A stretch of DNA of 64,000 bases from contig NZ_QFWX01000004.1 in NCBI RefSeq assembly GCF_003344045.1, forward strand, positions 186,001 through 250,000. Reading direction: 5' to 3'. The notes under the pieces were generated by a model. That model had not been told where the DNA came from. It searched no databases and saw nothing but the letters and a program-made list of their open reading frames with translations. The position numbers were made by a program, and so were the translations under genes. The DNA is from Marinobacter vulgaris (lineage in GTDB: Bacteria > Pseudomonadota > Gammaproteobacteria > Pseudomonadales > Oleiphilaceae). Of the stretch, positions 1-9,125 are shown one piece after another. The stretch's first letter is position 1, and each line of letters begins with the position of its first letter.

Positions 1-798
1 CCGGCTCCTGCCAACGATACCTGGGCGCGGGATCACGGCCCAATCGCGGTGTCCGGGGCAAACGGTCCCGAGTTGCTGGACTTTCGTTTCAATGCCTGGG
101 GCGGAAAGTTCCCCTGGGAAAAAGACGATGCGCTCAACCGTCACCTGGCAAATTTCGGCAGCTTCGGCACCACCCCGCTGGTGCCAGTGGAGTTTGTCCT
201 TGAAGGCGGCTCCATCGAATCGGATGGCCAGGGAACCCTGCTCACTACCAGCGAATGCCTGTTGACCCCGTCCCGGAACCCAACCATGGACCGTGCTGCC
301 ATAGAGCATCTGATGGGCGAAACCCTGGGTACCCATCGCATTCTGTGGCTCAACCATGGTTATCTGGCCGGTGACGACACCGATAGTCATATCGACACCC
401 TGGCGCGCTTCTGTGCGACGGACCATATCTGTTATGTCAGCTGCTCCGATGTCAGTGATGAACACTACAGCGCACTGGCCGCGATGGAGGAGGAGCTGCA
501 ACAGTTTCACCAGGCCAACGGCCAGGCTTATCGGCTCACGCCATTACCCTGGCCAGACGCCATTTATGGTGACGATGGTGAGCGCCTGCCGGCTACCTAT
601 GCCAATTTCCTGATCATCAACGGTGCCGTTCTGGTGCCGGTCTACGGCGTGTCCCAGGATGAGGAAGCCCTGGAAATTCTGGCAGGCGTTTTTCCCGACC
701 GGCAGGTTATCCCGGTGAATTGTCGCCCGCTGATCAGGCAACACGGCAGCCTTCATTGCGTCACCATGCAGATACCCGCAGGAGTCGTGCAGGCATGA
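1..798 (+). CDS. aguA: Agmatine deiminase, 5' end cut by window
   Basis: Hydrolyses agmatine to N-carbamoylputrescine and ammonia, the first step of the arginine decarboxylase route to putrescine; cytoplasmic. The frame is open from base 1, so the N-terminus lies outside the window. Visible motifs of the peptidyl-arginine-deiminase fold are NDTWARDHGPI near the left edge, GDDTDSHIDTLARF with the catalytic His, and GSLHCVTMQIPAG near the C-terminus with the expected nucleophilic Cys. The stop codon overlaps the aguB start (ATGA), so the two genes are translationally coupled and encode consecutive steps. Identification is firm from these motifs and the neighbour. Confidence 0.95.
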   Translation, partial: PAPANDTWARDHGPIAVSGANGPELLDFRFNAWGGKFPWEKDDALNRHLANFGSFGTTPLVPVEFVLEGGSIESDGQGTLLTTSECLLTPSRNPTMDRAAIEHLMGETLGTHRILWLNHGYLAGDDTDSHIDTLARFCATDHICYVSCSDVSDEHYSALAAMEEELQQFHQANGQAYRLTPLPWPDAIYGDDGERLPATYANFLIINGAVLVPVYGVSQDEEALEILAGVFPDRQVIPVNCRPLIRQHGSLHCVTMQIPAGVVQA

Positions 799-1718
799 GC
801 CAGTCAATCCCCTCCGGTGACCTGACCATTGCCGCCATCCAGCAGCACTGCAGCGCTGACAAGGACACCAGCCTGGCCACCAGTGAGCGACTTGTGCGGC
901 AGGCGGCCAAAGACGGTGCGCAACTGGTCATTCTGCAGGAACTGCACGCCACCCTGTACTTCTGCCAGACTGAAGACACCTCGGTGTTTGAACTGGCCGA
1001 GCCCATACCTGGTCCCACCAGCGACCGGCTGTCTGCGCTGGCAGCAGAGCTCGGAATTGTTCTGGTGGGATCCATATTCGAACGTCGGATGAATGGCGTC
1101 TACCACAACACCGCCGTGGTGATTGAGCGGGACGGAGGCATCGCAGGCCTATACCGCAAGATGCACATACCCGATGATCCGGGGTTCTATGAGAAATTCT
1201 ATTTCACCCCAGGCGACGCCAGTTTTAACGACGGTCGCAGCGGGTTCACCCCCATCGACACCTCGGTGGGACGCCTGGGTGTTCTGGTATGCTGGGATCA
1301 GTGGTATCCAGAAGCCGCCCGCCTGATGGCCCTGGCCGGTGCCGAGTTACTGATCTACCCCACCGCCATTGGCTGGGATGTCACTGACGACCCCGAGGAA
1401 CAGGCCCGCCAGCTGGAGGCCTGGGTGACGGTTCAGCGCGGCCATGCCGTGGCCAACAATCTGCCGGTTATCGCCCCCAACCGTGTCGGCACCGAGCCCG
1501 ACCCCTCCGCACAGTCCGACGGCATCCGTTTCTGGGGCAACAGCTTTATCTGCGGCCCCCAGGGAGAATTCCTGGCCCGAGCCGACGATCACTCCGAAAC
1601 CATACTGTCCACGACCATTAACCGCTCACGCAGTGAATCGATCCGGCGCATCTGGCCGTATTTCAGGGATCGTCGAATCGACGCCTATGGCGACATTCTC
1701 AAGCGGGTAAGGGACTGA
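795..1718 (+). CDS. aguB: N-carbamoylputrescine amidase
   Basis: Converts N-carbamoylputrescine to putrescine, CO2 and ammonia. It is a 307-residue nitrilase-superfamily protein with the Glu-Lys-Cys triad: Glu in LVILQELHATLYF (about residue 49), Lys in LYRKMHIPDDPGFYEKF, Cys in VLVCWDQWYPEAARL. I chose the ATG at 795 because it overlaps the aguA stop and gives the usual family length; the frame stays open upstream to 720, but that part has no family similarity I recognise. It completes the two-step agmatine-to-putrescine pathway with aguA. Confidence 0.95.
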   Translation: MSQSIPSGDLTIAAIQQHCSADKDTSLATSERLVRQAAKDGAQLVILQELHATLYFCQTEDTSVFELAEPIPGPTSDRLSALAAELGIVLVGSIFERRMNGVYHNTAVVIERDGGIAGLYRKMHIPDDPGFYEKFYFTPGDASFNDGRSGFTPIDTSVGRLGVLVCWDQWYPEAARLMALAGAELLIYPTAIGWDVTDDPEEQARQLEAWVTVQRGHAVANNLPVIAPNRVGTEPDPSAQSDGIRFWGNSFICGPQGEFLARADDHSETILSTTINRSRSESIRRIWPYFRDRRIDAYGDILKRVRD

Positions 1719-1725
1719 GCAGGGC

Positions 1726-2637
1726 ATGAAGAAACTGACGGATACGGTGATCCGCGAGCTCAACACCATACTTCTGGGCAAAGACCACCAGGTACGCCTG
1801 GCACTGTGCGGCCTTCTGGCACGTGGACATCTTCTCATCGAAGATATCCCGGGCATGGGTAAAACCACCCTTTCCCATGCCCTGGCCCGGGTCATGGGCC
1901 TTAGCTACCAGCGCATCCAGTTCACAAACGATCTGCTCCCGGCCGACGTCCTGGGTTTTTCCATGTACGACAAGGAAGCCAATAGGCTGGTGTTCCATCG
2001 CGGCCCGATCTTTGCCCAGGTGGTCCTTGCTGACGAGATCAACCGTGCCTCTCCCAGAACCCAGAGCGCGTTGCTGGAAGCCATGGAAGAGCGCCAGGTA
2101 TCCATTGAAGGGGAAACCCGGCCGTTACCGCACCCCTTCTTTGTAATCGCCACCCAGAACCCCATCGAACAGGGCGGCACCTACCCGCTTCCGGAATCCC
2201 AGCTCGACCGATTCCTGATGCGCATCCGGCTGGGCTATCCGGATCCGCGCGCTGAGCGTGAACTGCTGGAGGGGGAGGACCGCCGCTCGATGACCGATCG
2301 CCTGCAGCCACTGCTCTGTGCCAAGGACCTGCAAACCCTTCAGGATGCTGTTAACCGGGTCACCACCAGCCCCGCGCTGCTGGACTATGTACAACGATTA
2401 CTGGACCAGAGCCGCCGCATGCCAGGGCTGCTCTACGGCCTGTCGCCCCGAGCCGGCCTCGGGCTGGTGCGTGCCGCCAGGGCCTGGGCCCTGATGGACG
2501 GGCGCCATCACGTACTGCCGGATGACATCCAGGCCGTATTTCCCGCAGTTGCAGAACACCGCCTTGAACAGGGAGAATCCGGAAAGAGCGCTGAACGCAT
2601 CAGGCAACTTCTGACCTCCGTATCTGTCATTGAATAA
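1726..2637 (+). CDS. MoxR-family AAA+ ATPase
   Basis: A 303-residue AAA+ ATPase of the MoxR class, thought to act as a chaperone-like remodelling ATPase for metal insertion or envelope complex assembly. Walker A is GMGKTT (residues 43-48). Walker B is LADEINRASPRTQSALLEAM, followed by MEERQVSIEG and sensor 1 in VIATQNPIEQGGTYPLPE. It starts 7 bases after aguB and is probably co-transcribed with it. MoxR genes are usually followed by DUF58 and von Willebrand A proteins; here thioredoxin reductase comes next, so the usual partners are absent. Its substrate cannot be told from the sequence. Confidence 0.9.
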   Translation: MKKLTDTVIRELNTILLGKDHQVRLALCGLLARGHLLIEDIPGMGKTTLSHALARVMGLSYQRIQFTNDLLPADVLGFSMYDKEANRLVFHRGPIFAQVVLADEINRASPRTQSALLEAMEERQVSIEGETRPLPHPFFVIATQNPIEQGGTYPLPESQLDRFLMRIRLGYPDPRAERELLEGEDRRSMTDRLQPLLCAKDLQTLQDAVNRVTTSPALLDYVQRLLDQSRRMPGLLYGLSPRAGLGLVRAARAWALMDGRHHVLPDDIQAVFPAVAEHRLEQGESGKSAERIRQLLTSVSVIE

Positions 2638-3609
<972 letters not shown>

Positions 3610-3668
3610 GCTGAATACAACGCACGCAGCAATAATTGGTGAAAGCAGGTAACTCCCAGTTCGAGGGA

Positions 3669-3774
3669 GGCCGGGGGCGCCAACCTTATGGAACTGTGCG
3701 GAGCCAGGGATGGCGGAGCTCAAGCGCCACAGGGACGTGCTTGAGCGTGTTCCAGAAGGTTGGTGACCCCGGCC
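3669..3774. repeat. Nested palindromic repeat element (REP/MITE-like), 106 bp
   Basis: The outer arms at 3669-3694 and 3749-3774 are 26-base inverted repeats with three mismatches (left arm GGCCGGGGGCGCCAACCTT..). Inside them, GCTCAAGC at 3718-3725 pairs with GCTTGAGC at 3739-3746. Two short direct motifs, CAGGGATGG and CAGGGACGT, lie between. The element fills most of the gap between trxB and aat and has no plausible reading frame. The structure fits a REP/BIME or small MITE-type intergenic repeat; a role in mRNA 3' stability or termination is possible. I saw no second copy in this window. Confidence 0.75.
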
Positions 3775-3811
3775 GACCCCACAAACACGCGAGCCCTAAC
3801 TCTGGACCCAG

Positions 3812-4525
3812 ATGACCTCACTCCCCTGGCTAGACCAAGACCATCTCTGGTTCCCCCCCGCCGAGCAGGCCCTCGACGACCCCGACGGGCTACTGGCTCT
3901 GGGCGGCGACCTCTCCACCGAGCGGCTCAAACTGGCCTACCGCAGCGGGATCTTCCCCTGGTACAGCGACGACCAGCCCATACTCTGGTGGTCCCCCGAC
4001 CCCCGTTGCGTCCTTTTCCCGGAAGAAGTCCACATTTCCAGGAGCCTTCGACGCACGCTCAACAGCGGCTACTTCACCATCACCGCAGACCAGGCTTTCC
4101 CACGGATTATCCGCCTGTGCGCCAACACCCGCGCCGAGGGCACCTGGATCACCCGCGACATGATCCACAGCTACAGCCAGCTGCACAAAGAGGGCGTGGC
4201 CCACTCCATAGAGGCCTGGAATCCCCAAGGACAGCTGGTGGGCGGCATGTACGGACTGGCTATTGGCCGCTGCTTTTTCGGGGAGTCCATGTTTTCCCTG
4301 GAAACCAACGCCTCGAAAGTGCTTATGGTCCACCTGGCCAATCAGCTCAGAGTGTGGGGCTACCGCATCATGGACTGCCAGGTGGAGAGCGGTCACCTGC
4401 TCAGAATGGGTGCCCGATGTATTCCCCGCAGCGAATTTTTATCTATACTCAGAACATGCGTCGACAGTGCTCCGGACCATAGCCATTGGGACTTCCAGTG
4501 GCGGTGGCCCGGCCCGGAGGTATGA
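3812..4525 (+). CDS. aat: Leucyl/phenylalanyl-tRNA-protein transferase
   Basis: Transfers Leu or Phe from tRNA to proteins with N-terminal Lys or Arg, creating primary N-degrons for ClpS-ClpAP. It has 237 residues, normal for the family. Typical features are the N-terminal FPPAEQALDDPDGLLALGGD, RSGIFPWYSDDQPILWWSP, and the central GGMYGLAIGRCFFGESMFS. The stop codon directly abuts bpt. The neighbours bpt, clpA and clpS belong to the same N-degron pathway. A longer frame in +1 (3760-4482) over the same DNA is a shadow. Confidence 0.97.
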   Translation: MTSLPWLDQDHLWFPPAEQALDDPDGLLALGGDLSTERLKLAYRSGIFPWYSDDQPILWWSPDPRCVLFPEEVHISRSLRRTLNSGYFTITADQAFPRIIRLCANTRAEGTWITRDMIHSYSQLHKEGVAHSIEAWNPQGQLVGGMYGLAIGRCFFGESMFSLETNASKVLMVHLANQLRVWGYRIMDCQVESGHLLRMGARCIPRSEFLSILRTCVDSAPDHSHWDFQWRWPGPEV

Positions 4526-5239
4526 ATGAGCAATCTAAGGACCCTGGTTTTTTTCGCCACACCGGCCCATGACTGCAGCTACCTGCCCGACCGTAAAGCA
4601 ACCACCATGTTCGTCGACCCAAGGGCCCACGTTGACAAACACTTGTACAGCCAGTTAACAGCGTTGGGGTTTCGCCGCAGTGGCTCCCATTATTACCGTC
4701 CCCACTGTGAACACTGCAATGCCTGCGTTCCGGTTCGACTGAAAGTGAATCAGTTCCAGCCTGACCGCAGCCAGCGCCGGGTCATGTCGAAAAATGCGGA
4801 TCTTGACTGCAAAATGGTGCGTGCAAGCTTTTCCGAGCGGTATTACAGTCTTTACGCCCACTACATTGAACAACGGCACGCCGACGGAGACATGTACCCA
4901 CCCTCGCAGGAGCAGTTCATGTCGTTTCTGGTGGAGGGCGCTACTGACTCCTGGTTTGTGGAAATCATGGATGGCGAAAAGCTGGTCGGCCTTGCTGCTG
5001 TGGATATGCTCGATGAGGGGCTGTCGGCCATCTATACGGTGTTCGATCCGGCATACGAACACCGCAGCCTCGGCACTTTTGCGGTACTATGGCAGATTGA
5101 AGAGGCAAAACGGCTGGGGCTCCCCTACCTGTACCTTGGTTACTGGATCGAAGAATGCCGGAAGATGAACTACAAGACCCGTTTCCGCCCCATTGAGGCC
5201 CTGCGAGACGGGCAATGGCGGACCATGGACGTTAACTGA
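4526..5239 (+). CDS. bpt: Aspartate/glutamate leucyltransferase (Bpt/Ate family)
   Basis: Adds Leu from tRNA to proteins beginning with Asp or Glu (bacterial Bpt activity), feeding them to ClpS. It has 237 residues. The N-terminal CSYLPDRKATTMFVDP and the YYRPHCEHCNACVPVRLKV segment with its conserved cysteines are family hallmarks. The C-terminal domain has AIYTVFDPAYEHRSLGTFAV and LGYWIEECRKMNYKTRF, with the acyltransferase fold. The ATG at 4526 immediately follows the aat stop, so the two are coupled. The choice of leucyl rather than arginyl transfer follows the bacterial family and is not visible in the sequence. Confidence 0.95.
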   Translation: MSNLRTLVFFATPAHDCSYLPDRKATTMFVDPRAHVDKHLYSQLTALGFRRSGSHYYRPHCEHCNACVPVRLKVNQFQPDRSQRRVMSKNADLDCKMVRASFSERYYSLYAHYIEQRHADGDMYPPSQEQFMSFLVEGATDSWFVEIMDGEKLVGLAAVDMLDEGLSAIYTVFDPAYEHRSLGTFAVLWQIEEAKRLGLPYLYLGYWIEECRKMNYKTRFRPIEALRDGQWRTMDVN

Positions 5240-5241
5240 TT

Positions 5242-5270
5242 TTGCCAAATGGCGATAAATCAGGCAGAAT
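5242..5270 (+). promoter_or_regulatory. Candidate sigma-70 promoter for infA
   Basis: TTGCCA at 5242-5247 and CAGAAT at 5265-5270 are separated by 17 bases in an AT-rich stretch just after bpt and about 48 bases before the infA start. The placement is good but the -10 is imperfect; infA may also be read from the aat-bpt transcript. Confidence 0.3.
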
Positions 5271-5317
5271 TGCGCAATTTAAAATCACAGCAAGCCAATT
5301 TACGAGGTTTTTACTGA

Positions 5318-5536
5318 ATGGCAAAGTCAGATGCTATTGAAATGGAAGGCGTTATTGTAGACACACTTCCGAACACCATGTTCCGTGTTGAACTTGAGAA
5401 CGGCCATGTTGTTACCGCTCACATCTCGGGCAAGATGCGAAAGAACTACATCCGCATCCTGACAGGGGACAAGGTCAAGGTTGAACTCACGCCTTACGAC
5501 CTGAGCAAGGGACGCATCGTTTACCGCGCCCGTTAA
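5318..5536 (+). CDS. infA: Translation initiation factor IF-1
   Basis: Binds the ribosomal A site during initiation. It has exactly 72 residues, a single OB-fold S1-type domain: [59 protein letters not shown] and the terminal GRIVYRAR. An essential gene in its usual context between bpt and clpA in gammaproteobacteria. A strong terminator follows. Confidence 0.99.
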   Translation: MAKSDAIEMEGVIVDTLPNTMFRVELENGHVVTAHISGKMRKNYIRILTGDKVKVELTPYDLSKGRIVYRAR

Positions 5537-5566
5537 TCACTTTCTGGCATCGAGAGAGTGACAGTA

Positions 5567-5596
5567 AAAAGCCCCGGTATTTCTACCGGGGCTTTT
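5567..5596. terminator. Bidirectional rho-independent terminator between infA and clpA
   Basis: A perfect 13-base inverted repeat, AAAAGCCCCGGTA at 5567-5579 and TACCGGGGCTTTT at 5584-5596, with a TTTC loop. The A tract on one side and T tract on the other let it serve both convergent genes, infA (+) and clpA (-). Confidence 0.9.
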
Positions 5597-5627
5597 GCTA
5601 TCAAACCGCCAAGATTATCGTCAGCTT

Positions 5628-7898
5628 CTACACCGCTTCGGCAGGCTCGTCCTCGTACTCGAAATGCAGCTCATCATCCTTGAGATGGATGTGCACATCG
5701 CCCCCGTTTTCCGACAGACGACCGAACAGGATCTGCTCAGCCAGAGGCCGCTTGATCTTATCCTGGATCAGCCGAGCCATCGGACGGGCGCCCATGGTGA
5801 CATCGTAGCCCCTCTCAGCCAGCCAGACCTTCGCCGCATCGTCTACGTGAAGCACCACGTGCTTCTCATCCAGCTGGGCCTGGAGCTCGGTCAGGAACTT
5901 GTCCACCACGTGGGTGATGGTCGCCGGCTGGAGGTCGCCGAACTGGATAATGCCATCCAGGCGGTTGCGGAACTCCGGTGTGAAGGTCTTGGAAATGATC
6001 TCCATACCATCGCTGCTGTGATCCTGCTCGCTGAAACCAATGGAACGACGGGCCATGCTCTCGGCACCGGCGTTGGTGGTCATCACCAGGATCACATGGC
6101 GGAAGTCTGCCTTGCGACCGTTGTTATCCGTCAGCGTGCCGTGATCCATCACCTGCAGCAGCAGGTTGAAGACTTCCGGATGCGCCTTTTCGATCTCGTC
6201 CAGCAGCAGCACACAGTGGGGGTGCTTGCTCACGGATTCCGTCAGCAGGCCTCCCTGGTCGTATCCCACATAGCCCGGAGGCGCGCCGATCAGCCTGGAA
6301 ACGGTATGACGCTCCATGTACTCCGACATGTCGAAGCGCACCAGCTCGATGCCCAGCACCTTGGCAAGCTGCTTGGTGACCTCGGTCTTGCCCACCCCCG
6401 TGGGGCCGGCAAACAGGAAGGCACCTTCCGGCTTCTCCGGCGCCTTCAGGCCGGCACGGGCCAGCTTGATGGCGGTGGACAATGACTCGATGGCCGGATC
6501 CTGGCCGAAGACCACCATCTTCAGATCCCGCTCCAGATTGCGGAGCAGATCCTTATCGCTGGTGGACACATTCTTCGGGGGAATGCGCGCGATGTTGGCC
6601 ACCACGTCCTCGATTTCCGACACATCGAGGGTTTTCTTGCGCTTCGCAATCGGGAGCAGGCGCTGGTGGGCGCCGGCCTCATCAATAACGTCAATGGCCT
6701 TGTCTGGCAGATGACGATCGGTGATGTAACGCTCCGACAGTTCCGCCGCCACGCGCAGTGCCTGATCCGTGTATTTCAGGTCATGGTGCTTCTCGAAGTG
6801 AGGTTTCAGCCCCTTGAGGATCTGGTAGGTATCCTCAACGCTGGGCTCGTTCACATCGATTTTCTGGAAACGGCGGGCCAGCGCACTGTCCTTCTCGAAA
6901 ATGCCACGGAACTCCTGGAATGTGGTGGAACCGATGCAGCGGATTTCCCCCGAGCTCAGCATGGGCTTGAGCAGGTTGGACGCATCCATGACCCCACCGG
7001 ATGCGGAGCCGGCACCGATGATGGTGTGGATCTCATCAATGAAGAGGATCGCATGTTTCTCTTTCTTGAGCTCGGCGAGCAGGCCTTTCAGACGCTTTTC
7101 GAAATCGCCCCGATACTTGGTGCCGGCCAGCAAAGCGCCGAGATCCAGTGAGTAGACGACGCCATCCGAAATAATATCCGGCACCTGGCCATCTACAATA
7201 CGCTTGGCCAGGCCTTCGGCGATCGCTGTCTTGCCGACGCCGGCTTCACCCACCAGCAGAGGGTTATTCTTGCGACGGCGCACCAGAATCTGCACGACCC
7301 TCTCAACCTCGTGTTCACGGCCGATCAGCGGATCAATGCGACCCTGCCGCGCCTGCTCGTTGAGATTGGTTGCATAGCTTTCAAGCGGGCGCGACGCACC
7401 GCCCTCTTCCCCGGCTTCCTCGTGGGAAGCCTGGTCATGACTTTCCTGTTCCTCGGCACCCTGAACGCGGGAGATGCCATGTGACACAAAATTGACCACG
7501 TCAATACGGGCGATGCTCTGTTTCTTGAGCACGTAAACCGCTTGACTTTCCTGTTCACTGAAGATGGCGACCAGCACGTTGGCGCCGGTTACCTCTTTCT
7601 TGCCGGAAGATTGCACATGAAAGACAGCACGTTGCAAAACGCGCTGGAATCCGAGCGTGGGTTGCGTTTCCCGCTCGCTGTCGTTACTGGGGATCAGTGG
7701 TGTGGTCGAGTCCACAAACTCAACGAGTTCTTCCTGAAGCCGGGCCAGATCTGCACCACATGCTTTCAGGACGCCCACTGCCGAATCATTATCGAGCAGG
7801 GCCAGCAAAAGATGCTCGACGGTCATGAATTCATGACGCTTGTCGCGGGCACTTTTGAAAGCCGTATTCAGTGTAATTTCAAGATCTTTGCTCAGCAT
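5628..7898 (-). CDS. clpA: ATP-dependent Clp protease ATP-binding subunit ClpA
   Basis: Hexameric AAA+ unfoldase that feeds ClpP and, with ClpS, degrades N-degron substrates. It has 756 residues. The N-domain has RHEFMTVEHLLLALL and QRVLQRAVFHVQSSG. D1 Walker A is GEAGVGKTAIAEGLA and Walker B ILFIDEIHT. D2 Walker A is GPTGVGKTEVTKQLA and Walker B VLLLDEIEKAHPEV. I chose the ATG at 7898 (MLSKDLEITLN) because it matches E. coli ClpA; the frame extends only four codons more, to a TTG. The ClpP-binding loop should lie in IGFSEQD within D2. It lies downstream of clpS. Confidence 0.98.
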   Translation of the reverse strand: MLSKDLEITLNTAFKSARDKRHEFMTVEHLLLALLDNDSAVGVLKACGADLARLQEELVEFVDSTTPLIPSNDSERETQPTLGFQRVLQRAVFHVQSSGKKEVTGANVLVAIFSEQESQAVYVLKKQSIARIDVVNFVSHGISRVQGAEEQESHDQASHEEAGEEGGASRPLESYATNLNEQARQGRIDPLIGREHEVERVVQILVRRRKNNPLLVGEAGVGKTAIAEGLAKRIVDGQVPDIISDGVVYSLDLGALLAGTKYRGDFEKRLKGLLAELKKEKHAILFIDEIHTIIGAGSASGGVMDASNLLKPMLSSGEIRCIGSTTFQEFRGIFEKDSALARRFQKIDVNEPSVEDTYQILKGLKPHFEKHHDLKYTDQALRVAAELSERYITDRHLPDKAIDVIDEAGAHQRLLPIAKRKKTLDVSEIEDVVANIARIPPKNVSTSDKDLLRNLERDLKMVVFGQDPAIESLSTAIKLARAGLKAPEKPEGAFLFAGPTGVGKTEVTKQLAKVLGIELVRFDMSEYMERHTVSRLIGAPPGYVGYDQGGLLTESVSKHPHCVLLLDEIEKAHPEVFNLLLQVMDHGTLTDNNGRKADFRHVILVMTTNAGAESMARRSIGFSEQDHSSDGMEIISKTFTPEFRNRLDGIIQFGDLQPATITHVVDKFLTELQAQLDEKHVVLHVDDAAKVWLAERGYDVTMGARPMARLIQDKIKRPLAEQILFGRLSENGGDVHIHLKDDELHFEYEDEPAEAV

Positions 7899-7916
7899 GG
7901 GCCACCCCAACGTCTA

Positions 7917-8276
7917 TCAGTCCGCACGTTCAATCTCGCAAAGGAGCGGATGCTCGCATTCCGAAGAATACTGGTTCACCTGTGCCGCCTTTGTTTCCGC
8001 GATGTCCCGGGTATATATCCCGCATACCGCCTTTCCCTGGGTATGGACGAGCAGCATCACCTGCGTCGCCTTTTCCTCGTTCATTCCAAAGAACGTCATC
8101 AACACCTCTACAACAAAATCCATGGGTGTGTAATCGTCGTTCAGGAGCAGCACCCTGAAGCGTGCTGGACGCTTGAGAGCCGGCTTCTCGGGAGCAACAC
8201 TGACATCGTCCTGACGCCCGGGTTGATTGTCCTCCCCCTGATTCAATACTAGTAGAGAATTCTGGATAGTCCGCAT
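7917..8276 (-). CDS. clpS: ClpA adaptor protein ClpS
   Basis: Recognises destabilising N-terminal residues and delivers substrates to ClpA. It has 119 residues: a flexible, charged N-terminal tail of about 38 residues, then the conserved core with [39 protein letters not shown] and [17 protein letters not shown]. The Asn-Asp and Met of the N-end pocket are present. It lies 18 bases upstream of clpA and is co-transcribed with it. Confidence 0.97.
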   Translation of the reverse strand: MRTIQNSLLVLNQGEDNQPGRQDDVSVAPEKPALKRPARFRVLLLNDDYTPMDFVVEVLMTFFGMNEEKATQVMLLVHTQGKAVCGIYTRDIAETKAAQVNQYSSECEHPLLCEIERAD

Positions 8277-8609
8277 GATTCTTTACCGGAAAACGGTGCC
8301 TCTTCCTAAAGATGGTTGTCCGCCGCCCGGTTTTCAAGGTGCTTGGCAGAACCGGGCGCGCGCTGATTATCAATATGGCCATGATACAGGCTACAACCCC
8401 GGTTCAACCATACATTCCCGCTATAAGTGCTATTGACTCCGAGCAAAGATTGGTCAACAGTAAGACAGCAATGTAAAATAATGTAAATTGGTGTAAGGAA
8501 TTTGTTACCGGAACCGGTAGCAGCTGCGCATCGATACAAAGCAAGGCTGAACGCTCGGCAAACTATCAACAACAAAGACACTGACAGTGAAAGAACAGGG
8601 GAGTTCAAC
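8277..8609. other. Divergent intergenic region clpS / cspD
   Basis: A 333-base gap between divergent genes. It holds the promoters of both and the long untranslated leader of the cold-shock gene. The stretch 8430-8510 is AT-rich. I see no open frame of coding character in it. Confidence 0.7.
8450..8479 (+). promoter_or_regulatory. Candidate promoter of the cold-shock gene
   Basis: TTGGTC at 8450-8455 and TAAAAT at 8474-8479 are separated by 18 bases. Transcription from here would leave a leader of roughly 120 bases before the ATG at 8610, as is usual for cold-shock mRNAs, whose leaders refold at low temperature. Inference from spacing and sequence only. Confidence 0.4.
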
Positions 8610-8933
8610 ATGCCAAGGGGCAAAGTGAAGTGGTTCAACAATGCCAAGGGTTATGGCTTCATTATCGAGGAAGGCTGCAGTGACGATCTGTTTGCTCACT
8701 TCTCTTCAGTGCAGATGGATGGTTACAAAACTTTAAAGGCCGGTCAGCCCGTCACGTTTGACAAAAAACCCAGTGACAAAGGGGTTCACGCCGTCAATAT
8801 TGTGCCTGAAGAGCAGCCGGGGAAGCAGGAGTCGCGGGAGAGCAGCTCGGAACAGGCGCAAGCCAGTGACGATGCCAGCCAGAAACAAAGCGACGATTAC
8901 CACCGGGATCAGCCTCGCGCCGCGAATGGCTGA
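8610..8933 (+). CDS. Cold-shock domain protein with C-terminal polar tail
   Basis: A 107-residue RNA/single-stranded DNA-binding protein. The cold-shock domain fills residues 1-68: GKVKWFNNAKGYGFI (RNP1), DDLFAHFSSVQMDGY (RNP2), LKAGQPVTFD. After this comes a tail of about 37 residues rich in Gln, Ser, Glu and Asp, predicted to be disordered. The ATG at 8610 has a good purine-rich ribosome site (CAGGGGAG) 6-7 bases upstream; the frame is open further upstream but that part lacks family similarity. It resembles CspD-type proteins next to clpS in many gammaproteobacteria, but the tail is longer than in typical 70-90 residue members. Confidence 0.9.
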   Translation: MPRGKVKWFNNAKGYGFIIEEGCSDDLFAHFSSVQMDGYKTLKAGQPVTFDKKPSDKGVHAVNIVPEEQPGKQESRESSSEQAQASDDASQKQSDDYHRDQPRAANG

Positions 8934-9125
8934 ACCGTAGCTCCTCGATCGCCATTACCGGACTACGCCTGACAGCCGTTATCCTCGATACGGCCAGGCG
9001 TATACGCCACCTCTGTGTACGTGGCACTGGTGTCTTTGTTTCCGGATTCGCTGCCGTTGCCCCGCTCCGCTGCTGTTTCTGGCATACTATGCGCTCCGAC
9101 TCGATACCCAAGGTTATGCGCCGCA

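Noticed and set aside
3760..4482. A 240-residue plus-strand frame over aat
   Set aside because: A Pro/Arg/His-rich product in the +1 frame of aat; the aat frame has all family motifs.
5595..6485. A 296-residue open frame on the plus strand opposite clpA
   Set aside because: Rich in His and Gln, as expected from the reverse of ClpA coding sequence; no domain, and it runs through the infA/clpA terminator side.
8964..9001. Imperfect hairpin after cspD (CGCCT..AGGCG)
   Set aside because: Interrupted stem, large loop and no T tract; too weak to call a terminator.
9023..9039. TGGCAC... resembling a sigma-54 promoter before rluE
   Set aside because: The second element (TTGC at the right spacing) is missing.
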